The notes: generated by a model from the letters alone, not told the origin. A stretch of DNA of 64,000 nucleotides from Coniella vitis (GCA_011317545.1 WUJK01000005.1:2914001-2978000); one strand, 5' to 3'; counted from the first letter of the stretch, positions 1 to 11,824 are shown. A program made the numbers and translations.

Positions 1-1
1 C

Positions 2-2469
2 TTGTCCACAAATGATGGCCCTGTTGTAGTCGGAGAGCTGAGGAAGCCGATAGCAGAATCTATCGCACAACCGCCTGAAGACGCCGTTGCTGATGAGACA
101 GGCTGTTCAGGGGCAAACCAACTTGCGGGCGGACTGCAGAAACTGAAAGTAGACTACAAGAGCCCCAGTCTGGCGGTCAGATGGAATGGTTCGGCATCGA
201 CTGGCACGTCCTCGAAAGTGCAAACACCTTCAGATATCGCTTCCCAAAAAGGTGACTCGAATTCTGACCTTGGCACGAAGCCTCCCAGCCTCGATGGGAA
301 AAGCATCACCTCGGGGACAACCTTCAATGCTTTAGACGAAAAGGAATCTCTCCGACCCGATGACAGTGCCAGCGTGCAGGCCGCTGCGGAAGACGACGAT
401 GCTTTCTCGATACGCGGGTCGCTGATCGCAGGCTCGCGCATGGGCTCTGAGGTGGCTGCACGTTTCCAGCGCATTCAGCTCGGTGATATGCCTTTGAGAG
501 GCATCTCTCAACAGCACGTCATTGCTGAATCTGGAAGCCAAGGCGTGGCGACCCCTCAGAGTACTTCTCCCGAACAGGTTCCAGTCACGGATGCAAAGAT
601 TGCGCTCGTAAGCGCCACATCCACGCCAAGTAATGGCTATGGACAGAATCCGGATGATAAGCTGCTTGAGGCTATGTCCTCGCAAAAGGACCGACTTTTT
701 CTGCTCAAACTGGAGGAGACTGTCATTGAATTCGTTCAGGACTCAAAGTAAGCTGTATTTCGGGCAATCCTTTTGACACAATGTGTTGCTGACTGAGATC
801 TTATAGGGAGCCTTTTATGGACCTGCCTCCTTCGAATTCCTTCTGCAGAATGTTGACACACAAGCTGGCCGATTACTATCACATGACACACTCATTCGAA
901 GCTGCTGCTGGAGCTGTGCGCATTTTCAGGACCCCGTTCTGCCGTGTGCCACCATCGCTAGCAAGCATCGCCCAGAGTGCCTCAACCACGAGCACACCTC
1001 CTCCTGCAGTAATGCCCAGAAAGATCATGAGACGCGGTGAAAATGGTGACTTTGGTCCTGGCAGCTCTGGCCCATCCAAACCCACATCTGAGGCTGGGAG
1101 CGATGCGAAAGACAAAGCGGCCGCTAGGGAGAAGTAAGTACCCAATGGATACAAGGCATGTTACGAATTTATGAAGACTTGGCTGATTTTGCTTGCCCAG
1201 GATGTCTCGTGAAGAGAGAGAGGAAGCCTATAATAAGGCTCGTGAGCGTATATTTGGAACGACGTCTACAGAAGCGTCCACGCTAGGTATGATAGGAGCA
1301 CTGTTCCTCTTACCTCCTTCCACTGAAGCTAACCACAAGAACCAGAAAACGAAGATGGCAACGGCGTGTCTCGGGCTAGTTCTGTGTCTCTTCGTGACAA
1401 AGCCAATGGTGGTAAGAAAGGGCGAAAGCGACGTGATTCCGATACCTTTGAGACCCGATCCAACTATGTTGTTGCTTATACACCCGCGTATGGACATCCG
1501 CACCAAACCACGTGGGTTCAACCACAGTATGTCTCGGCAGCGAGTGCACAGTACAGTGCTCCGGTTGCGCAACAATACCCGAGTGCGATGCCCTCCATGT
1601 ACGGGGCTCCGGCTCAACAGTACCCACCAATGGTGCCTAGCGGCGGTTATGGTCCTCAGCAGTATAACAGCATGCCAAACGTGAGTTCAAGCTGCCTTTC
1701 ATGTATCATGAGCCTCACTCGCAACTGACCTGTCACTTGCAAGTATCCCCAGCCGGCTGGCCAGCCTCGATACCAGCCTCCAATGAATTCGATGCCTTCC
1801 GGTCCCTATGGTTCTCCAATGCAGCCGCCTCCGCCTCAGCCTCACACATGGCAACAGCCACCGCAGCCCAGTTTCAACCAGAGTCCATACCAGTCTCGGG
1901 CCACGCCTGTGACAGGAACAGGCATTCCCTATGCCTATGGCGCCCTACCGGCTAATGTCAATCCTCATGACCCTAAGAGCCAGCATCCCATCCCCGGCAG
2001 CTTCAACCGTCATGCCTTCAACCCCAAAACACAGTCCTTTGTGCCCGGTGGTAACATGGCACATATGGCACCTCCATCAGGGCCGTACAATAACAGTTAC
2101 ATGGCTCCACAGCAGGGCAGTCCTCAGCTTGTGCCTCCCCACATGAACTATCCCACCTACCAGAATGGTGCGTCTCTGAATCAGCAGCCGTACGGTAACA
2201 ATGGATACAGCATGATGCGGCAAGAGTCCAACTCGTCACTGCCCTCTTATCACCATCCGCCAACTACTACCACCATGCAGCAGCATTCACAGCACCCGCC
2301 TCCTCACGTGACCCACCAGCTTCCCCCTCATCCTTCTGCTCAGGGCACGCACCACATCCCCAACAAACCCTCAATGCCACAAGGACCGCCAATAGCACAC
2401 GGGCAGCCGTTTAGTAACTTGCCTACCTATGGAAACCCAGCGTCGCTGCCTCAAAAGCCCTCCACATGA
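2..2469 (+). CDS. R3H-SUZ domain RNA-binding protein, 5' partial
   Basis: The reading frame is open at the left edge, so the true start lies outside. Proposed exons are 2-747, 807-1133, 1201-1286, 1346-1680 and 1744-2469; all four introns start with GT, end in AG and keep frame. Around fragment residues 230-300 there is an R3H domain, including the R-x3-H core (RMLTH). About 15 residues later comes a SUZ-type basic motif beginning PRKIMRR and ending EEREEAYNKARERIFG. R3H binds single-stranded nucleic acid, and R3H plus SUZ is the arrangement in animal R3HDM/ARPP21 and fungal relatives that act on mRNA in the cytoplasm. The last ~350 residues are low-complexity Pro/Gln/Tyr/Ser/Met sequence, expected to be disordered and typical of RNA-granule proteins. 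The N-terminal part is Ser/Thr-rich without a domain I recognise. The domain call is firm; the specific mRNA role is inferred from family. Confidence 0.85.
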
Positions 2470-3791
2470 GAACGTGGGCGTTATGGGTGGGCGTGAGCGG
2501 AGAGTGTGCGTGCGTGCGTGCGTTGCATACAGCAAGGCGTGTTGTTGTTTGTTGTCTTTTACACTTTCTCTTTTTCCTTTTGCCTTGAAAAAGGACGGGA
2601 ATCAAGGATGAAGCATCATGATCATGGCGTATCGGAAGGTGGAAAAAATGTTTTGGGAGCATACAGGCGTTCTTCATGGCAAATTCGGGTAAACGTGAAC
2701 AAGCAAAGAGGAAAGACGTAGGATGAAGGGATGGAATGGGGGGAGAAAGTGGACAATGGAGAGAGGAGAGACGGGGCCGCTGCTGCTCCTGCTGTTCTGG
2801 CTGGTCTCAGTAGACAAAATGTTTGAGCAGCTAGGTACTTCTGGGAGGTGGTACCGCTGCACTTTTACCTGTACAGTGGAGCTAGCAGCTGAGGTTCTCT
2901 GATCCTTTTCTTCATCTCTTTCCCCCTTCTTGTTCTCTGGTCCCTGCTGCTAGAGGAAAGGTTAGATGATACTACCCTATTATCACTACGCTAGATCATT
3001 CGTAATTGAAGAAACCACATTTCACAGGTGATGCAAATATCCCCACTCGAATTTTTATTTATTTACTTGGTTTGCTGTAAACTGTGAATTGAGACGTGCT
3101 GTTACACCATTTTTTAACTGTCGAAATGATATAGTATTGCCAGTCACGAGTTTCGGCCGCTATAGAGCAACAAAAGTGATCATCACAAACTTGGCAATTC
3201 TAGGGTACAATCTAGTACACGCTACATGCTGTATCATATGTATTTATCGTATTTGTAGCTCACTATTGTTCTTGGAAACCGTTCTGTGCTTTGACATTGC
3301 TTGTACATACAATGAAATGCTTCACGTTTGATTCAAACCCCACAATGTCTTCTAAGAATGCCTCGAAATGGTTCTTTCTTTATTTTCCCAACTGCCGGTT
3401 CAATTTCTATTAAGAATGTTTCCCCGCCGTCCGCCACCCAACCTTTCCCCCGTTCCTGACCTGACCTCGTTTTCCTTGAATGCCTGGTCAAGCTATCACT
3501 TTTGGTTCTACTCGCGCTCAATCACCCAGACATTTCTTTGGTTCGCTCGTCTTCTCCCTTTCAGCTCCCTTCCTCACTCTGGATCTAACCTATCCCGATT
3601 TAGTTCGAGACATCACGCTACCCGCTCTCCCCTTTGACCAGCCGTAACGGTTGGCAATACATGTTGCACAGACCGTAATACCTGGCGGAAATGCGAGGCT
3701 TCATGTAGCTCTGCTACACATGTGAATACACCACCAGTACCGATCAAGGCTAGATTCTGTCCCGTAGCAATAAATTTCATGATTTCATCGC
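2470..3791. other. Intergenic, tail-to-tail, no gene seen
   Basis: This lies between the stop of the R3H-SUZ gene (+) and the stop of eIF3f (-), so it should hold two 3' untranslated regions. It is pyrimidine-rich in places and has no open frame with recognisable protein. A weak GTGCGTGCGTGC tract occurs near 2506. Confidence 0.6.
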
Positions 3792-5035
3792 TCAATCTCC
3801 GTTCTCGCGTGGCTCACGGGGCTCGCGAGGCTCACGAGGCTCTCTTGGTTCCCTCTGCTGGCCACCGCCACGGCCACCTCCGCGACCACCACGCTTACCA
3901 CCACGGCCGCCACGCTCACCACGGCCACCCTCCTTGCCACCGTCCTCGCCATCCTTGGCACCCTCGGCGTGTGGGCCAGAGAGCGGGGCAGTAGCAAGCC
4001 TCTGGGCCAGGTCGATCTGGGTCTTGACGCTGTTGGCGAGATAGCTGACCATGAGGACGTCCTGAATGTGGTTGTTGAAGTCGTGCTCAATGGCAGAGGG
4101 GTCGACCTTGGGCGCCAGCGAGAGGTTGTTCATGAGGTACTGGCCCAGGGCCTGGTTGGGGTCGCGCTCCTCGTCGAGAATCTCGCCGACGTAGCCGCTG
4201 GAGCGCTCGAGCAGGTCCTCGGTCTGGGCAAGGGCAATGGCGAGGGACTCAATGTCAGGAACGAGAGGCGCAGTGCGGTCCTCCTTGTTGGCGGCCGAAG
4301 CGATGGCCTCAAGGGCGGCGCGCTCGGCGTCGCCCGAGGACAGCTTGTGGGGCACCTCGATGAAGAGGCACGACTCGGCGGCGCGCTCGGGGTTGACGGC
4401 GGCTGGGGCCGAAATGTAGCACTTTGTCTCAATGTCTGCGCCGGGCTCGGTGGAGATGGTCATGTGGACGGCCGGGTGGGGGAAGGTGCCCGTCTCGGGA
4501 GCGGCGAAGAAGTTTTGGATGAGCGAGGAGAAGCTGTTGAGCTCGAGCGAGGTGGCGTACCAGCCGAGCAGGGTCTCGCGTGGGGAGGCCTTGAGGGTCA
4601 GGGCCAGCATGGTGCGCTGGAACTCGACGTCGACCTCGACCTGGTCCTCGTTCTCGACGTGGGGGATGGCGAAGCTGTTGCGGACCTCAACCTCGGTGCC
4701 GTCTTCGCTGCGAACGCCTATCAGGGCGCCAATGACGCGCGGCTTGGGGCCGGAGGGGTTGGCTGTGGGTGTGTCATCGCTGCGGGTGGCATGGTCGAGT
4801 ATGGAGAGGATGGCCTACGGGTGGTTGGAGGTTAGTATGGACTGCTGCTTCTTCTTCTTCTTCTTGTGTGCTTCCAACAGAACTGGAACAGGTTCCACGA
4901 CGGGACAGTCCAAGGGATATAACGCACTTGTGGCTGGATGTTGACCGTCATGGGCGAGATGTTGGAGTTGAAGCCTGGGACCGAGGGCGCAATGGGCCGG
5001 GCCAGGTGCAGGAATTCCTCCGCGTCGAGGGCCAT
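3792..5035 (-). CDS. eif3f: Eukaryotic translation initiation factor 3 subunit F (eIF3f)
   Basis: Exons (minus) are 5035-4928 and 4814-3792, with a GTGCGT donor and TAG acceptor, giving 376 residues. The N-terminus MALDAEEFLHLARPIAP is followed by a metal-free MPN (Mov34) fold from about residue 37 to 175: NIQPQ, then AILSILDHATR, GALIGVRSEDGTEVEVRNSF and the WYATSLELNSFSSLIQNFF segment. The C-terminal half matches the helical part of the eIF3f/h and proteasome lid Rpn8 families. The eIF3 complex binds the 40S subunit in the cytoplasm and recruits mRNA and initiator tRNA. The last ~49 residues are a glycine/arginine (RGG) stretch followed by five PRE triplets encoded by a 9-base tandem repeat (about 3805-3851). 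The start is divergent from Utp25, 502 bases away. The family call is secure; the function of the tail is unknown. Confidence 0.93.
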
Positions 5036-5537
5036 TTTGGGCAAAGTTACGGATGGGCGAGAAAGGAGAGAGTCGTCGGAGAAGCAGCAGCAGCTGGTGG
5101 ACTGGCTGGCGTGCTGGGAGAAGTGGAAAAGGAGGTAGGGGGTTGAGGGCGGGTGTTGGGGATGGAATCGACGACGACGAAGCGAAACCCCGCGATGCTT
5201 TTGGTTCTTGCTCGTGGTTGCAAAATTCCCTTTGTCGCTTGCTGCCAAAATGTGGGGCGGCCTCACTGTTCTTTGTGGGCACTAACCTGAGCTAATCCAT
5301 GGTACGTACCTCTTCAGTCCCTGTCCTGTGGGCGCGGAAGGAAGTACCGTTGTAGCTTCCATACGATAAGATAAGAATTTATTTTCAAGAAGGACTGCCT
5401 CGATGGGTAAATGCTCGTTCTGTTCCTCGAACAAATATTAAAACAATTGTTTTTTCTTATTTGTTTCCATTTTTGATTCAGAAATTTTAATCATCTTGTA
5501 TTGTCACGCATCTGTATTCATCTTTTAAACTCTGACC
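5036..5537. promoter_or_regulatory. Shared head-to-head promoter region of eIF3f and Utp25
   Basis: 502 bases separate the two divergent start codons. The eIF3f side is GC-rich. The Utp25 side (5390-5520) is AT-rich, with runs of T and A. No specific factor site is recognised. Both genes serve ribosome biogenesis or translation, so co-regulation is plausible but inferred. Confidence 0.5.
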
Positions 5538-7858
5538 ATGGGCCCAAGAGGTCGGGCAGGATTCCGCGGAGGCTCACGCGGTGGCCCGCGAGGTGGCGGC
5601 GGTGGGCGCGGTAGAGGAAGAGGAAGAGGAGGCTCGCGTGGTGCATTTCGAGGAGGCAGAGGGAGAGGTGGCTCTCATCCCCACAGAGGCCCCAAGTTTG
5701 ACAGTGCCAGAGTCGAATACAGTGACTCATCAGATGAGGAAAATGAAGAGTCGGGGGATGAAGAGGTCTCGGATGACCACCAGGACGATGACGTTGAGGA
5801 GGTAGACGACGCATCCGAAGATGAAGAAGAAACCAACGCCACTGCGCAGCCCTACATGGCCCTCATCAAGAGTCTCACAGAAGACTCTAGTGCTCCCTCT
5901 GCCAAGAGGAGGAAACTGGATCATCAGCCAACGCCTAGCGACAAAGCCGACCAACAGCAGCAGCAAGCAGAGCCCGAAAGGGAGCAACCCGAAGATGTTG
6001 ACTTTGTGGATGGGGCGGTGGATGCACCCGACGATGTCTTTGGCGACGAAGAAACCGAGGAGGCTGGACAGGGCCAAGACGAAGACGAAGATGATGAAGG
6101 CACAGACAGCCTAGACCCTTTCACCCGACATTTTGTTGCAACAGACGAGGCTGCTGTCTTGCGGAGAATACGGGCTATCGAGGAGGCCAAGTGGTTGACC
6201 AAGAAGGTTGCACAACCATCATCATCATCAAAGGGCACCAAGATGGTTTTCAACTCGCCAGATACGGGCGACGACAACGACCAAATCTCGATTCCAACTC
6301 CCATATTGAACGCCACGGACTTATCCCTTAAACACCGTCTGAAGGAGGCCATGACGGAGAAGAAAGGAAAATTCGACGCGCTTGAACAATCCCTTGCACC
6401 GCTTGTGTTTGGTTACAGAGACGTGCTCTTTTGCAACAGAAATATGGCAAACGGCAAGAGTATGCGGCGGTTGGCGTGTCTCCATGCTCTCAATCATGTT
6501 TTCAAGTATGTATTTTGTGTGTTTTCTCTGATGACACGTTTATTTGCTAACTCTCCCACAGAACGCGCGATCGTGTCATAAAAAATAACGCCAAGTTGGC
6601 CCAACAGCCCGACGCTGACCTGGAACTGCGCGACCAAGGCTTTACCCGCCCAAAAGTCCTCATGATCCTACCAACCCGCGAAGCCTGCTACAAGATGGTT
6701 GAGACAATAGCATCCATTTGCGAACCAGAAACGCAAGAAAATCGCAAACGCTTCGACGACGCCTACCACGAAAAAGACCACACAATCCCTGAGGATAAAC
6801 CCGCCGACTTTAGAGACTTGTTTGCTGGCAACGACGACGACATGTTCCGCCTCGGAATCAAATTCACCCGTAAAACAATCAAGTACTTTGCTGCTTTTTA
6901 CAACTCCGACATTCTCATTGCCAGTCCGCTAGGCCTGCGCATGGCCATTGGCTCTGAAGACGGTAAAAAAGTCGAGCACGATTTCCTCACCTCCATTGAA
7001 ATCGTCGTCGTCGACCAGGCCGACGCCCTTCTCATGCAAAACTGGGAGCACATGGAGTACATTTTTGAGCATCTCAACCTGCAACCCAAGGACGACCACG
7101 GCGCCGATTTCGCGCGCGTGCGCAACTGGTACCTTGAAGACCAAGCCAAATTTTTCCGGCAGACCATCCTCCTTACGCAATTCAATACACCCGAGATCTC
7201 CAAGCTCTACCGCCTGCATTGCCTCAACTGGGCCGGCAAAGTCCGCATCGAGCCTGAACACGCTGGTGTTCTCAACGAAATTGGCGTCAAGGCTAAACAG
7301 ACCTTTTCCCGCTTTGATGCGCCCTCTCTCGAGACCGAGGCCGAGGCGCGCTTCGAATACTTCACAAAAGCCATTCTCCCCGCGCTTGCGAAACGATCCA
7401 AAGATAGTGTTGGGACATTGGTTCTCATCCCATCATACTTGGACTTTGTGCGCGTGCGCAACTACTTCGCTAACAACCCCGCGGCGGAAAGCCTTACTTT
7501 TGGTACCATTTCAGAATACGCATCTATCCCCGAAGCTTCGCGAGCACGATCGCACTTTTTCGCGGGCCGGCATAAAGTCTTGCTGTACACGGAGCGGGCG
7601 CACCATTTCCGCCGTTACGTGCTCAAGGGTGTGCAACGGATCATCATGTATAGCTTGCCGGACAACCCACTGTTTTACAAGGAGATTGTGGGGTTGACTC
7701 TGGCGAAAGCAGAGCAAGATCTGGTAATTGAGCCCGGCCAGGGCAGTGTAAGGGTCATGTTTAGCAAGTATGATGTGCTGAAATTGGAGAGGGTGGTGGG
7801 CTCGCAGAGGGTGGGCAAGATGATTCGTGAGAGGGGGGATACGTTCGATTTTGTGTAG
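5538..7858 (+). CDS. utp25: U3 snoRNA-associated protein 25 (Utp25), small-subunit processome
   Basis: Exons are 5538-6505 and 6562-7858, with GTATGT donor and CACAG acceptor, giving 754 residues; budding yeast Utp25 is about 720. The first ~45 residues are RGG repeats, followed by a long acidic Asp/Glu stretch to about residue 195. The conserved Utp25/DEF domain follows, a degenerate DEAD-box-helicase-like fold: GYRDVLFCNRN around the splice site, VLMILPTREACYKMV, the DQADALLMQNW region in place of a DEAD box, and the C-terminal signature SHFFAGRHKVLLYTERAHHF with SLPDNPLFYKE. Helicase motifs are eroded, consistent with a structural, non-catalytic role in nucleolar 18S rRNA processing with U3 snoRNP. 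The start is the first ATG after an in-frame stop. The RGG tract probably binds RNA or localises the protein; that part is inference. Confidence 0.92.
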
Positions 7859-8251
7859 GGGGACAGGCTTGATAGGAGTTTTTGGTTTATGTAGATGGGA
7901 GCGGCTAGCTGTAGATGAAGATGAATATCTATCTGGTGCGCGCGAGCGCTAATTCCGCGATGGAGACAGTTGCAGAATTGCTTCCTTTTGTTGGTACCCA
8001 TGCTGTTGGTATGCTTTCCTTTTTCTTTTCCCATTTCTTTATCGTTTTGCGTCCATTCGCAGACCATACATATATTTATGTCACATTTCCCAATATCGCC
8101 CCAGTGTACAAAACCGATCCCTATTTCAACGCCTACTCGATGATGCCTGATGGTGATGATAACATTTCCTCAAACACAACACCTGTTACCACCTCTCATG
8201 GCCTTCTTCCTTCCTCTACTTCCTTCCTTCTTCCCTTCCCAACCTTTACCA
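7859..8251. other. Intergenic, tail-to-tail, no gene seen
   Basis: This is 393 bases between the stops of Utp25 (+) and bL17m (-). It is T/C-rich, presumably two 3' untranslated regions. A short CTTCCTTCCTTC tract lies near 8210-8236. Confidence 0.6.
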
Positions 8252-8996
8252 CTACTGGCTCTTCACCTCAAACTTGTACGCATGCCCCGTCTGCTCCTGC
8301 TCCTGCTTCAAAAACGACTTGCCCTCTTGCTTTTTTATCTTCTCCACCAAGCTGCGGAACGCGCTATGTCCATTCTTGCGGAACGCAGTCACCTTTTTGA
8401 TATTTGTCAACGTCACGGAATGGTGGGTCTTTTTGCCCAAAACCTCATCGCGGGCGACAGTCGCAGCCGTCATGGCGAAGCGCACGTCGGCGGGGCCGTC
8501 GACAAAGAGGAGCATGGCGGAGGGGGCTTGGTCGAGCTGGTGCTTGTTTTGAGGCTCGGTGCGGAGGACACGCGTGTAGCCGCCGGGACGGGTGAGGTAG
8601 CGTTCGCGGAGTTCGCCAAAGAGTTTGGGGAAGTGCTGGGTTGGGTTCTGTTGGGATCTGCAGATTAGCATAGAACAGACAGGATAAGTGCGAGAGATCA
8701 GACAGAAGGGGGGCTGGTTTGTAACAGAGGAGAAGAAGAACTCGTACGTAGAGAATAGCCTGGGCCTTTCTCCTCGCTGTCTCGTTGTTGGTCTTGGCCA
8801 GGGTAATCAAGTTGTCTGCCAGCCGCTGGGCTTCCTTTGCCTTGGGCCATGTCGTGTGAATGACTTCTTGCTTGACGAGCGAGGTGACGAGGTTGCGCAA
8901 CAAGGCTTGTCTGTGGGAGGAGTCGCGTCCCAGTGTGCGGTACTTCATGTGACCGCCAGCCAGCCTGGCTAGCGTTGCGCGGAATGCGCCCTCCAT
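8252..8996 (-). CDS. mrpl8: Mitochondrial large ribosomal subunit protein bL17m
   Basis: Exons (minus) are 8996-8748 and 8647-8252, giving 214 residues. Only the acceptor CAACAG at 8650-8648 keeps frame; the nearer CTGCAG would shift it. The N-terminal 83 residues are the bacterial-type L17 core: HMKYRTLGRDSSHRQALLRNL, then VTSLVKQEVIHTTWPKAKE and ADNLITLAK. Exon 2 continues with FPKLFGELRERYLTRPGGYTR and RTEPQNKHQLDQAPSAML, the normal end of L17, then a ~60-residue Lys/Gln-rich extension of the sort seen in fungal mitochondrial homologues (yeast Mrpl8). The protein sits near the exit tunnel of the mitoribosome. It is transcribed divergently from Mic12, another mitochondrial gene, across an 859-base gap. 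Confidence 0.93.
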
Positions 8997-9855
8997 TGTG
9001 TGAGTGTGTGGTGTGGTGTGGTGGTGAGAGTCGGCGGTGGTGATGGTAGTGGTTGAGCTGCCCTTTGGGGCTCGCTACTCGTGGTGTAGGCGGGTGGCCT
9101 CTTTGTAATATTGCGGGACAAGGAAACCGAGGGCCGGTCTAGGTTGCCGAGAGTCAAGTGCGGTTACCAACGCGTGAGGCGGCTGCGTGGGTGGTGATTC
9201 GCGGTTTGCGGTTTGCGGTGCTGGAACTGGGGCGATGCGAGGTGCGGTCATGAATTTTCAGCGAGGGTCGACAGGCGCGGCGGGATGATGTATCCTACAA
9301 GTACCTTTTGGTCATCTTATAGAGTGTATATACCAGCGATATTCAGCAGGAAAAAGGCTTCCAGCTCTGAATGGAACATTCAATCATTACATATACCTCT
9401 TGATATCATAATCCAAACATGTTCTATCTCATTTTCAGCCGGCATATGGTGTTTTGCAGCTGTTATATGTACCCTCCATCAACATCCCCGCTACTTAGAC
9501 GGTACATATGAGGCTCCTCGGTCCGGCGGGCTAGCACAGCTGTGGCCCCTGACCTCATGCTTGCGCCTGCTTCAATTGGCAGCAGCCGAGTTCGCTCTGA
9601 TAAGTTTATCGAGCTCTTGCCTTCCTTGGCTTGGCTTGGCTTGCATGTCATTTCTCGCCAGCAAATCCAACCGCCATACATTCTTGTTCCACCTTTTGGC
9701 CACGACGTCAGCCAGTCATTCCCTTGCACAACCTCTCGCTATTTATACGACGATTCAATCCTAAAAACCTAAACTTAGTCGACCCACTGCTTCGTCACCC
9801 TTCGCGGGCTGCCCTCACGCGGCAACGCGGCAAATATACCCTCACATCTTGCAAG
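8997..9855. promoter_or_regulatory. Shared head-to-head promoter region of bL17m and Mic12
   Basis: 859 bases separate the divergent start codons of two nuclear genes for mitochondrial proteins. The bL17m side starts with a GTGTGTGGTGTGGTGTGG tract (8999-9024). Reading frames here overlap in several phases and none resembles a protein. A CGACGTCAG sequence near 9703 resembles a CRE/ATF half-palindrome, but this is not tested. Confidence 0.45.
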
Positions 9856-10770
9856 ATGGGCTTCACAACAGGCTTTGTACGGTTTCTCCTACCCTCAGCT
9901 ACTCCCAGGGCTCTGAATACCAACTGACGCATCCCATGCCAGACCGGCGGCGTGACCCTCGTCCTCGGCGCAGCCTACCTCAGCCTCCAAGCCCACCAAC
10001 GCATCCGCCACGCCCAAGCCGAAACCCTCCGCGCAAACACCTACATTCTCAACTCGCTCACCTACATCCCCGCCTCGGCGCCGCCACCCAAAACCCTCGC
10101 CGAGGAGCTGGCCCTGCTCGAATACCAACAGGAACTCCTCCTGCGCGCCCAGCAGCGCCGGGCTGCCCGCTTTGGCGGCGACGGTTCCGCCTCGGGCTCG
10201 ACAGCATACGTGACCAATTTCGTCGAGCGCGCAAAGGAGCGCTGGAATACCGAGGTCGAGGGCGCTGTGCGCTGGGCTGCCAACAAGGACTGGCTTGCCG
10301 CGCGCGAGGACGCGGAAGATGCAGCTGCGCGGCTGTGGGCGCGGTTTGTCACGGGTGGAGAGCCCCCGGCCCGCACGGCGGAGAGGGCGGTGGAGCGGGC
10401 GGGGAGTGTCGCTGCTGCGGCGCAGAGTCAGCTGAAGGATGCCAGTGTGCAAGCTAGGGAACAGGCGCGCATCAAGGGCGTCGAGGCCAAAGATGCGGCG
10501 GGGAGTATCTGGGAGCGCGGGTTCCGCAAGGGCCAGGAGGTCGCGGCGCAGGCCAAAGCCGCAGTGGGCAGGGCTGAGGAGAAGGTGGAGCGCAAGCTGG
10601 CTGCTGCATCGACAAGCACATTTAACGGCGTGGCGGATGTGGAGAGGGCGTTGCAACAGCGATTTGAGCAGAGGCACGAGGAGATTCTGAGCAGGAGTGC
10701 CGAGGAGATCCTTGCGGATCGGTATAAGCCTGTGGAGGAGGTGGATCGTGCGAATCTGCGGGGCGTGTAA
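9856..10770 (+). CDS. mic12: MICOS complex subunit Mic12
   Basis: Exon 1 is only seven codons (9856-9876, MGFTTGF). A 66-base intron (GTACGG..CCAG) precedes exon 2, 9943-10770; total 282 residues. The spliced N-terminus MGFTTGFTGGVTLVLGAAYL is the hallmark of fungal Mic12 (also called Aim5/Fmp51): a glycine-rich single membrane helix near the N-terminus, followed by LEEYQQ-like helical sequence and an Ala/Arg/Glu-rich coiled coil running to the end. Mic12 is an inner-membrane component of the MICOS complex that holds crista junctions. The C-terminal half shows degenerate 10-11-residue amphipathic periodicity (AKERW, VEAKDAAG, AQAKAAVGRAEEKVE). Without the micro-exon the protein would lack its membrane-anchor start, which supports the join. 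Confidence 0.87.
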
Positions 10771-11697
10771 AATGAATGGGCTTGGGTAAGATGGGAAGCC
10801 TGGTGATGGGGTCGGTGTGTTGATTCCCGGGTGATACTGAGAGGCAAGGCACGGGGAGCGGGAAAAGAAAGGGAGAGAAAAAAACGAGGAGAGATGTTGG
10901 TGAGATGGATGTCGCACCACCAGTGTGATAACAGAACGACAGAGAGGGAAAAAAAGAGCATAAAGATCAAAATGAAGACAATTAGACAAACATCACTCCT
11001 AGTTCACGGATGTTGCTGCGAGAGTGGACGAGATCTATTCCTTGTGACTGGCTGAGGGAATAATGTGACGGTACATGATAGCCATTACTTGAGAATGGCA
11101 GTAGAGAGACACAGGATAAGGAACATTGGGATTTCTAGCTGAGAAGAGTCATAGCTTGGCGTGCTATACTCGGCCAGATCACAGAGGTCTTGATGCTATC
11201 ACTAGCAATAACAGCGATATTGTACCGTACGAAACACAAAAGATTGTGTCTGCTTTTCTTTTTATTGGAGTCTCGACGACCAGTTGGAAGCAAAAAGATG
11301 AAACGGCAAAGTTCTCGAAGGAGAATACATACCTACCCTTCATCAGCCTCGGACCTTTGGGACTCCAGATCTCTGTGGACCATTCATCCATACTGCTCTC
11401 TCGGGGACTGGACTCCCAGACACGCCACAATATCTATCATGAGATCAACAAAATTTGCGATAAACCAACTGACTTTCCGCTCCCACCAGAGATGATAGAA
11501 ACATGAGAATTAAAAGAAACTATTGCACCATTTGAATAATCAAGAAGAAAAAAAGTAAAGAAAAAAACAATAAGTCACTGTGCTTGCTACGCATCAGTAT
11601 GTGCTGGGCTATCCTGCGCCCGGACGAGTTTTGACGGCCGACGGGAGCAAAAAAAGGTGGCCGCGTAATCAAGGGGCCCGGCTCGCGTTTCCAAGCG

Positions 11698-11734
11698 GTT
11701 TTCCCCCGGGCAGCCGCCCACAAAGGGGGAAAAC
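11698..11734. other. Perfect 10-bp inverted repeat, predicted hairpin
   Basis: GTTTTCCCCC at 11698-11707 is exactly complementary to GGGGGAAAAC at 11725-11734. The 17-base loop itself contains GGGC (11708-11711) and GCCC (11716-11719), which can extend the stem across a four-base loop. It lies between two convergent genes, so it could be a 3'-UTR or transcription-termination structure. Its function is not known. Confidence 0.6.
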
Positions 11735-11786
11735 ATAACAGCAAAGAGTCTGAGGGTATCTTTTCGAGACGCGCGACTATGGGGCA

Positions 11787-11813
11787 TGTTGTTGTTGTTG
11801 TTGTTGTTGTTGT
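11787..11813. repeat. (TTG)n microsatellite
   Basis: This is an uninterrupted TTG array of about nine units in intergenic DNA, immediately followed by a TA array. Confidence 0.95.
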
Positions 11814-11824
11814 GCGTTTGTATA

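Noticed and set aside
9213..9764. 183-codon plus-strand frame upstream of Mic12
   Set aside because: Overlapped by frames on both strands, no protein-like domain, and it lies in the shared promoter region.
11126..11506. 126-codon plus-strand frame after Mic12
   Set aside because: Starts with TTG, has no ATG until its last codons, and no known similarity.
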